10,295 nt of DNA from Spirochaetaceae bacterium (GTDB taxonomy: Bacteria; Spirochaetota; Spirochaetia; WRBN01): assembly GCA_020024055.1 (NCBI GenBank), contig JAHHUI010000049.1, positions 1 through 10,295 of the forward strand, written 5' to 3'. Shown here in pieces: positions 6,421 to 10,295 of this stretch (the first letter of the stretch is position 1; every line of letters starts with the position of its first letter). Under the pieces are notes generated by a model. That model was not told the origin of the DNA. It was given only the letters and a program-made list of their open reading frames with translations, and ran no database searches. The position numbers and the translations under genes are program-made.

Positions 6421-7812
6421 ATGTTGAAACCGGGTACATATTTTTATATTTATGGATCTTTTCCTCTTTCTTTGATCAGCCTGGGCACCTTGATCTTCAG
6501 CCATCTTTATGGCATGACGGGGCTGCTGTGCAGCATTTTGCTTCTTATGATTCCTCTATACATCCTGCGGCGGCACATTGACACCTTGACCGCATACACC
6601 TGTGCTCTGGGTCTAATTTTGGGCACAATGCTGAATCTGTTGAGCACACAGCAGATAAAAGAGGATCAGCTTTTTATTGGGCACAATGAGAATACAAATA
6701 TTTTATATGCCACCGCATTGCAGGACAGCAGCTATCATGGGCAAAAGCATGGCGTGTGGATGCGTCTGAGCGAAAGTGAAGGCCGCTACATCCGCGCCCA
6801 GGCAAAAGGAAAAATCCGCCCGTATATTCCCTCTAGGCAGCCTCGTTTTTTTCGTGGAGCCCAGCTGGCCTTGACTATTCGGCCGGCAAATCTTAATGCC
6901 TCAAATACATGGATTGCTGTGAAAAAAGTCTCTGTATTAGGCTATTCTCACCCCATTTGGGCCTTGCGCGCGTGCATTTTTGAAAAAATAGGCTCTCTTT
7001 TTGAACAGCGCTTTGATCTGCGCTCGGGGTTGTTTTTTGCCTTGATTCTGGGCGACCGTTCTGCCTTGCTGCCCATTCCCGCGCATCAGATCCGCCTGGC
7101 GGGCATCACACATTTGCTGGCTCTCTCAGGTTTGCATTTGGGCTTGCTCACTGTGCTTTTATTTTCTGTGTTTCATGGCCTGACAAATAAAAAAAATACT
7201 TATCTTATTGTTCTGCCTGTTTTGCTCTCCTATGTCATTTTAGTGGGCTACCCTTCTTCACTCATCAGAGCCTATCTATCTGTGGCCTTGGCTGCCTGTC
7301 TGTGGATACGCGGGCGAAATGCACGCTCACTAGATATTCTGGGCTTTGTATGCCTTCTGTCTTTGCTCATTGACCCAACAGCCTTTCTTTCCCTTTCATG
7401 GCAGCTGAGTTTTCTTTCTGTATTGGGCATTCTTCTGTTTCAAAAAGACTATACCCAACTGCTGTATTTCCTGCCTCGTCCATTGGCCGAAGGACTGGGT
7501 GTGGGTTTGGCGGCCACAACCACCACCACACCCATTCTCTCTTGGCGATTTAGTGAAGCTTATCCACATGGTATTTTGGCCACAATTGTTGTAATACCAT
7601 TTTTGTTTTTTTGGATTATCAGCGGAATTCTCACGATGCCCTTCGCGGTGCTGCACCCTGTTTTCGTTTTCTTTGATGAGGCTGTGTGGTGGGTGATCCG
7701 GCTATTTTCCTGGATGCCTTCCTGGTCTAATTTCTCTGCGCTCATCACATTCACATTGCTGATTCCTCTCTTCTGCTATCTTATCCTTTGGAGGAAAAAT
7801 AACTGTGCCTGA
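6421..7812 (+). CDS. comEC: ComEC/Rec2-family DNA-uptake channel protein, without MBL domain
   Basis: ComEC forms the inner-membrane channel that takes single-stranded DNA into the cytoplasm during natural transformation. This 463-residue protein has N-terminal membrane segments (about 12-75), a non-membrane OB-like segment (about 82-172, DUF4131 region) and the polytopic Competence domain from about 200. Hallmarks are LILGDRSALLP (208-218), ITHLLALSGLHLGLL (229-243), PSSLIRAYLS, and LDILGFVCLLSLLIDPTAFL with SWQLSFLSVLGI (304-337). It ends in a membrane segment and a short basic tail (WRKNNCA). The C-terminal metallo-beta-lactamase domain of long ComECs is absent, and rsmA starts immediately, leaving no room for a split-off copy. 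A run of five Thr (366-370) lies where the domain usually has a membrane helix. The ATG at 6421 lacks a strong Shine-Dalgarno. The 3' end overlaps rsmA by 8 bp. Confidence 0.88.
   Translation: MLKPGTYFYIYGSFPLSLISLGTLIFSHLYGMTGLLCSILLLMIPLYILRRHIDTLTAYTCALGLILGTMLNLLSTQQIKEDQLFIGHNENTNILYATALQDSSYHGQKHGVWMRLSESEGRYIRAQAKGKIRPYIPSRQPRFFRGAQLALTIRPANLNASNTWIAVKKVSVLGYSHPIWALRACIFEKIGSLFEQRFDLRSGLFFALILGDRSALLPIPAHQIRLAGITHLLALSGLHLGLLTVLLFSVFHGLTNKKNTYLIVLPVLLSYVILVGYPSSLIRAYLSVALAACLWIRGRNARSLDILGFVCLLSLLIDPTAFLSLSWQLSFLSVLGILLFQKDYTQLLYFLPRPLAEGLGVGLAATTTTTPILSWRFSEAYPHGILATIVVIPFLFFWIISGILTMPFAVLHPVFVFFDEAVWWVIRLFSWMPSWSNFSALITFTLLIPLFCYLILWRKNNCA
7790..7794 (+). promoter_or_regulatory. Shine-Dalgarno GGAGG supporting the rsmA GTG start
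   Basis: GGAGG inside the end of comEC lies ten bases before GTG 7805 and is the only strong ribosome-binding motif near. It supports the GTG start and translational coupling of rsmA to comEC. Confidence 0.65.
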
Positions 7813-8689
7813 TGATTTAGATTATGACTCGCCTGCTGCACTGCAAAATTTTTTCAAGGCTCTGAATATCTCTCCGCGCAAATTCCTGGGGCAGAATTTC
7901 CTGATTAACCGCGGCGTTCGCGAAAAAATTATCAGCCTGCTGAATCTTCAGAAAGAGGATGAATTATGGGAAATAGGCCCTGGCCTGGGTGCCATGACAG
8001 CCTCGGCCATTGACAAAGTAGATCATCTGTGTGCCTTTGAAATAGATTATGCCTATCAGCAGATTTTAGAGAATTTTTTTGGGCAATATCCTGCTTTCCG
8101 GCTGATACACGGCGATGTGCTGAAAACTTTTTCAGAGCATAAAACACAGAAAACTATTAAAATATTGGGCAATCTTCCCTATAATATTGCCTCGGCGGTG
8201 ATTCAGGAATTTATCAACCAGCCCTTTGAAATCGCTGTACTTTTGATTCAAAAAGAATTGGCGCATCGCATGACAGCGCAACCTAGAAAAAAGAATTACA
8301 GCAGTTTTTCCGTGTGGTGTCAATGTCATTTCGACATGAAAACACATGGCATTGTGCGCCCCAATTCTTTCTATCCGGCCCCGCGTGTGGATTCGATGAT
8401 CATCAGCCTGCGCCTGAAAAATACTATTACACAGCAATTAACCGCAATGCTGAACAGCCTGCTGCGCGTCGCCTTTGCCGGGCGAAGAAAAACCCTGCGC
8501 AATAATCTTGTGCGGGCCCAGGAAGGACGGTTGCGCCATATATCACAGGACATTTTTCTTCAGGCCTGTGCTCATGCGGGGATTAACCTGAATAAACGTG
8601 CCGAAGAATATGAGCCGCATGTGTATTTGAACTGTGCATATTATTTGCTGGAATCTCTTTCCTCTATAGATTCCTCGTCTTTTTCATAA
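7805..8689 (+). CDS. rsmA: 16S rRNA (adenine1518-N6/adenine1519-N6)-dimethyltransferase RsmA/KsgA
   Basis: RsmA uses S-adenosylmethionine to dimethylate two adjacent adenines in the 3'-terminal helix of 16S rRNA, a late 30S maturation step; loss classically gives kasugamycin resistance. The 294-residue product has all core motifs: PRKFLGQNFL (24-33), motif I EIGPGLGAMT (56-65), the ribose-binding acidic site FEID (78-81), GDV (103-105), catalytic motif IV GNLPYN (122-127), and PAPRVDS (191-197), followed by the helical C-terminal domain with AFAGRRKTLRNNL (223-235). It ends in a Ser-rich tail (LSSIDSSSFS), a little longer than usual. The start is GTG at 7805 with GGAGG upstream. It overlaps comEC by 8 bp and converges on a lipoprotein gene with 24 bp between; I see no convincing terminator in that gap. 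Confidence 0.96.
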   Translation: MPDDLDYDSPAALQNFFKALNISPRKFLGQNFLINRGVREKIISLLNLQKEDELWEIGPGLGAMTASAIDKVDHLCAFEIDYAYQQILENFFGQYPAFRLIHGDVLKTFSEHKTQKTIKILGNLPYNIASAVIQEFINQPFEIAVLLIQKELAHRMTAQPRKKNYSSFSVWCQCHFDMKTHGIVRPNSFYPAPRVDSMIISLRLKNTITQQLTAMLNSLLRVAFAGRRKTLRNNLVRAQEGRLRHISQDIFLQACAHAGINLNKRAEEYEPHVYLNCAYYLLESLSSIDSSSFS

Positions 8690-8713
8690 AACGCAGCCAG
8701 AGCTCAACCATTT

Positions 8714-9127
8714 TTATTCTCTTTTAAGAATCACAGCCGCTGCGTCTCCTTCAAAAAAACCTAACCAGTTATTATGTTGAAACTCAGATGAAAAAGTTAC
8801 AGTAATTGTATCAGTATCCGTAAATTCAAACGAAATCCAACCATCCTTTCCCGAAAACTGTATCTTATTATCCTCTCGCTTATATTCCTGCCCGTCTTTT
8901 GGAAATAATTGCTGCCCGCTTAAGCTGGAATAAATAAAAAAATTCCCCTCTTCATCATCTTCAAAAGCAAATCCATCCAGGAATGCGTTAATAATCCCTA
9001 CGGGAAGAATAATTCCATTCCTGAGCATGACTGCCGAGGGCGCATATACACCCGTAATTTCTTTTCCAGAAGAACACCCGAACAACAATGAAAATAAACT
9101 CAATATAATCAGGACAGCTTTCTGCAT
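8714..9127 (-). CDS. Small predicted lipoprotein, beta-rich
   Basis: This is a 137-residue protein with the signal sequence MQKAVLIILSLFSLLFGCSS; Cys18 in LLFGC is a good lipobox, so membrane anchoring through lipid is likely. The mature part (KEITGVYAPSAV ... FEFTDTDTITVTF ... AAAVILKRE) is acidic and predicted beta-rich. The opening ITGVY and the strand pattern recall small lipocalin-like or META-like barrels, but I cannot assign a family. The frame can be extended to TTG 9133, yet AGGAG (9136-9140) lies eight bases from ATG 9127 and only two from that TTG, so ATG is the better start. That ATG is two bases after the TM2 gene stop, so the pair is translationally coupled and shares the poly-G promoter upstream. 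Confidence 0.8.
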   Translation of the reverse strand: MQKAVLIILSLFSLLFGCSSGKEITGVYAPSAVMLRNGIILPVGIINAFLDGFAFEDDEEGNFFIYSSLSGQQLFPKDGQEYKREDNKIQFSGKDGWISFEFTDTDTITVTFSSEFQHNNWLGFFEGDAAAVILKRE

Positions 9128-9129
9128 AT

Positions 9130-9339
9130 TCAATTCTCCTGTGCGGCATTTTTCATATTATATTCTTCTACCTGTTTGGAAAGCGTAATTAGATCAATAA
9201 TCCACCAAATGCCAAAACCGCCTACAGTCAGTATAAACAAAATACCCTGCCATGGTTTTCTCAGATAAAATTTATGCGCGGCAAGACCCGGAATTAATAA
9301 AAATAAAAGGTAAGCTATCCCTGTGTCTTTTTTCTCCAT
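9130..9339 (-). CDS. TM2 domain protein
   Basis: This 69-residue membrane protein almost entirely consists of a TM2 domain. It has helix 1 (about 8-20), the conserved turn GLAAHKFYL (18-26), a short linker, and helix 2 with GGFGIWWIIDLITL (40-53), followed by a charged tail. TM2 proteins are widespread in bacteria; their molecular role is poorly defined. An upstream in-frame TTG at 9351 exists, but GGAG six bases before ATG 9339 and the usual TM2 opening favour the ATG. It is the first gene after the poly-G promoter and is followed with a 2-bp gap by the lipoprotein gene. The pairing suggests a common envelope function, which is inference. Confidence 0.85.
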   Translation of the reverse strand: MEKKDTGIAYLLFLLIPGLAAHKFYLRKPWQGILFILTVGGFGIWWIIDLITLSKQVEEYNMKNAAQEN

Positions 9340-9363
9340 AACAGTCTCCAATCATTTAAATTC

Positions 9364-9372
9364 ATTATAACA
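9364..9372 (-). promoter_or_regulatory. Extended -10 element (TGTTATAAT)
   Basis: On the minus strand TG-T-TATAAT (9372-9364) is a perfect extended -10. It would start transcription near 9357, about 18 bases before the TM2 ATG. Its -35 position (about 9387-9392) falls inside the G9 run, so it has no sequence-specific -35. It competes with, or backs up, the TTGACA/TAAAAT promoter just upstream. Confidence 0.5.
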
Positions 9373-9379
9373 AGACTGT

Positions 9380-9406
9380 ATTTTACCCCCCCCCGTTTTT
9401 TGTCAA
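9380..9406 (-). promoter_or_regulatory. Candidate phase-variable promoter: TTGACA, spacer with G9, TAAAAT
   Basis: On the minus strand a perfect -35 TTGACA (9406-9401) is followed by a 15-bp spacer (five A, one C, nine G) and then TAAAAT (9385-9380, 5 of 6 to TATAAT). A 15-bp spacer is about two bases short of optimum, and two more G would give 17. Spacers containing a G run are known to switch expression through slipped-strand length change (Neisseria porA; poly-G near T. pallidum tpr promoters). The leader would be about 34 bases to the TM2 ATG. Confidence 0.55.
9386..9394 (-). repeat. Homopolymeric G9 tract
   Basis: Nine consecutive C on the plus strand (G on the minus strand), flanked by T/A-rich sequence. 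It is the longest G or C run in the window and is intergenic, immediately upstream of the TM2/lipoprotein pair. Homopolymer tracts of this length are prone to slippage and also to sequencing error. Confidence 0.9.
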
Positions 9407-9525
9407 GCAGAATCAGGCCCTGGCTTTGTTCATGAGCTGCTATTTGCGTATATAGATTTTCAGATAAAGAGCGAGTCTGTCTTATAAAGAGAATATTGCT
9501 TCAGTTGTCTACATTCTCTTTTGCC
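9407..9525. other. Intergenic remainder between the femX-like gene and the poly-G promoter
   Basis: This AT-rich stretch holds no open frame or RNA gene that I can recognise. It contains an inverted repeat: AAAGAGAAT (9486-9494) and ATTCTCTTT (9513-9521), nine perfect base pairs with an 18-base loop. The repeat lies five bases after the femX-like stop. No T-run follows it in the minus-strand direction, so it is at best a weak terminator or a 3'-end stabilising hairpin. Confidence 0.4.
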
Positions 9526-10295
9526 TCAGTCGGTCGATTCCGGCACTTGACCCCTGGATGCAGCAGCGGCGGTTTTGGGCGCTGCATGTTTCTTTTTGAT
9601 CTGCAGCTTTTTGGCTCTGCGTTTTTCTATCATGGAAAAAAGCGGATACAGCACTTTAGAATAGGGATAATCCCAAGCGCCACAGCGATGGACAATGGCG
9701 CCGCCAAAACCCACTTTGAATTGATATAAACCAGCCATGGGATGTTCCGGATCGGGGGCGGGGGGAATACCGTAAAAATCGTATTCCGTGCATCCGGCCT
9801 GCTGCGCGTCGCAGACGGCCTGCCATTGCAGGGCATAACCGGCCATCAGATTGCGCTTCACAGAACTGGAGGCGCCATACACATAGGTGGCCCGGCCGCG
9901 ATAAAACAATGTGATGATGCCTGCCAGCAAGTCTTGCTCGTGCCAGGCCAGATATAATCGCGCCTCCGGTCCGCGCGATGTCTGGTCTGCCACAGAAAAA
10001 AACTTTTGATAATAGGTAAGATTATGAATGGCGATGCCGTCACGCTGGGCAGTCTGTTCATAAATTTTGTACCATTTGGGCAATTCATCAAAGCCCGCAC
10101 GCTCGACGCGCACGCCTTTTTTTTCTGCCAGCTGAATATTATAACGTGTCTTTTTATGCATATTCGCCAACAATTCTTCTTGTGATAATTGCAAATCAAG
10201 AATGGTGGTATCCGGTGGCTGCACGATTGTGCCTGCCTTTACAAATGGCGATTCCAATGGACCTGACCAAGGCAAATCCCAGCGGATCATGAAGG
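9526..10295 (-). CDS. FemABX-family peptidoglycan bridge aminoacyltransferase (5' end outside window)
   Basis: FemX/FemAB enzymes add amino acids from aminoacyl-tRNA to the side chain of the lipid II stem peptide, at the cytoplasmic face of the inner membrane. At least 255 codons are visible; the reading frame continues off the right edge (Phe before the Met at 10290), and the family's FIRWDLPW-like segment at this point argues the Met is internal. Family signatures include LLANMHKKTRYNIQLAEKKG, LAGIITLFYRGRATYVYGAS, NLMAGYALQWQAV, YDFYGIPPAPD and GLYQFKVGFGG. In treponemes Gly is attached to ornithine in the stem peptide, so glycine transfer is a reasonable but untested guess. The C-terminus carries a Lys/Ala-rich tail (EKRRAKKLQIKKKHAAPK onward) of the kind that may contact membrane or tRNA. 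An A8 run (10117-10124) lies in the coding strand. Confidence 0.88.
   Translation of the reverse strand, partial: FMIRWDLPWSGPLESPFVKAGTIVQPPDTTILDLQLSQEELLANMHKKTRYNIQLAEKKGVRVERAGFDELPKWYKIYEQTAQRDGIAIHNLTYYQKFFSVADQTSRGPEARLYLAWHEQDLLAGIITLFYRGRATYVYGASSSVKRNLMAGYALQWQAVCDAQQAGCTEYDFYGIPPAPDPEHPMAGLYQFKVGFGGAIVHRCGAWDYPYSKVLYPLFSMIEKRRAKKLQIKKKHAAPKTAAAASRGQVPESTD

Noticed and set aside
6313..6504. N-terminal extension of the TPR lipoprotein to 6504
   Set aside because: It would overlap the divergent comEC start and both promoters, and would bury the signal peptide and lipobox behind a 64-residue basic leader. ATG 6312 is far more sensible.
6150..6581. A 143-codon plus-strand open frame across the divergent region
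   Set aside because: It runs antisense to the TPR lipoprotein and out of frame with comEC, with no conserved motif or ribosome-binding site.
9128..9133. TTG start for the lipoprotein at 9133
   Set aside because: Its spacing to AGGAG is only two bases, whereas ATG 9127 has eight.
9486..9521. Rho-independent terminator for the femX-like gene
   Set aside because: The nine-pair stem is real, but it is A/T-rich with an 18-base loop and no T-run follows on the minus strand. I kept it only as an inverted repeat.
1..10295. CRISPR arrays, tRNA/rRNA genes, insertion sequences, phage or toxin-antitoxin genes
   Set aside because: I saw no regularly spaced repeats, tRNA-like arms, transposase motifs or terminal inverted repeats by eye on either strand. 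Automated searches were not possible.

Overview
The window reads as chromosomal, gene-dense DNA of moderate GC from a diderm bacterium, most likely a spirochaete (Treponema-like). That assignment is an inference. It rests on lipoproteins with relaxed lipoboxes, a predicted outer-membrane barrel, an HD-GYP protein with an accessory N-terminal domain of a kind I associate with treponemes, a ComEC without a metallo-beta-lactamase domain, and a FemX-type peptidoglycan bridge enzyme. ATG, GTG and TTG starts are all used, TGA is a stop, and genes overlap or nearly touch. No RNA gene, CRISPR array, insertion sequence or phage gene is visible. The longest gene-free stretch is about 190 bp.

Layout. 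(1) Positions 1-2455, plus strand: the 3' end of clpA, then aat, then a signal-peptide-bearing predicted outer-membrane protein, each start lying inside the gene before it. ClpA and Aat belong to the bacterial N-degron (N-end rule) pathway: Aat adds Leu/Phe to N-terminal Lys/Arg, and ClpS-ClpA-ClpP degrades the product. (2) Positions 2452-6312, minus strand: four genes transcribed leftward. They encode a small TPR lipoprotein, an exported protein of unknown family, an HD-GYP protein with substituted active-site residues, and an exported LamG-like/FN3 protein. Gaps are 7, 53 and 54 bp, and the last gene shares a CTAG with the end of the outer-membrane gene. (3) Positions 6313-6420: divergent promoter region with a perfect TATAAT on each strand. 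(4) Positions 6421-8689, plus strand: comEC overlapping rsmA (ksgA) by 8 bp. (5) Positions 8714-9339, minus strand: a lipoprotein and a TM2-domain membrane protein, translationally coupled. (6) Positions 9526-10295, minus strand: the 3' part of a FemABX gene running off the window.

The strongest lead is upstream of the TM2/lipoprotein pair. A run of nine G (minus strand, 9386-9394) fills most of a 15-bp spacer between a perfect TTGACA and a TAAAAT. This is the architecture of a phase-variable promoter tuned by slipped-strand mispairing, as in Neisseria porA and the T. pallidum tpr genes. Other points are the altered HD-GYP active site, the MBL-less ComEC, the clpA-aat-outer-membrane-gene coupling, and an in-frame 18-bp duplication at a signal peptidase site.
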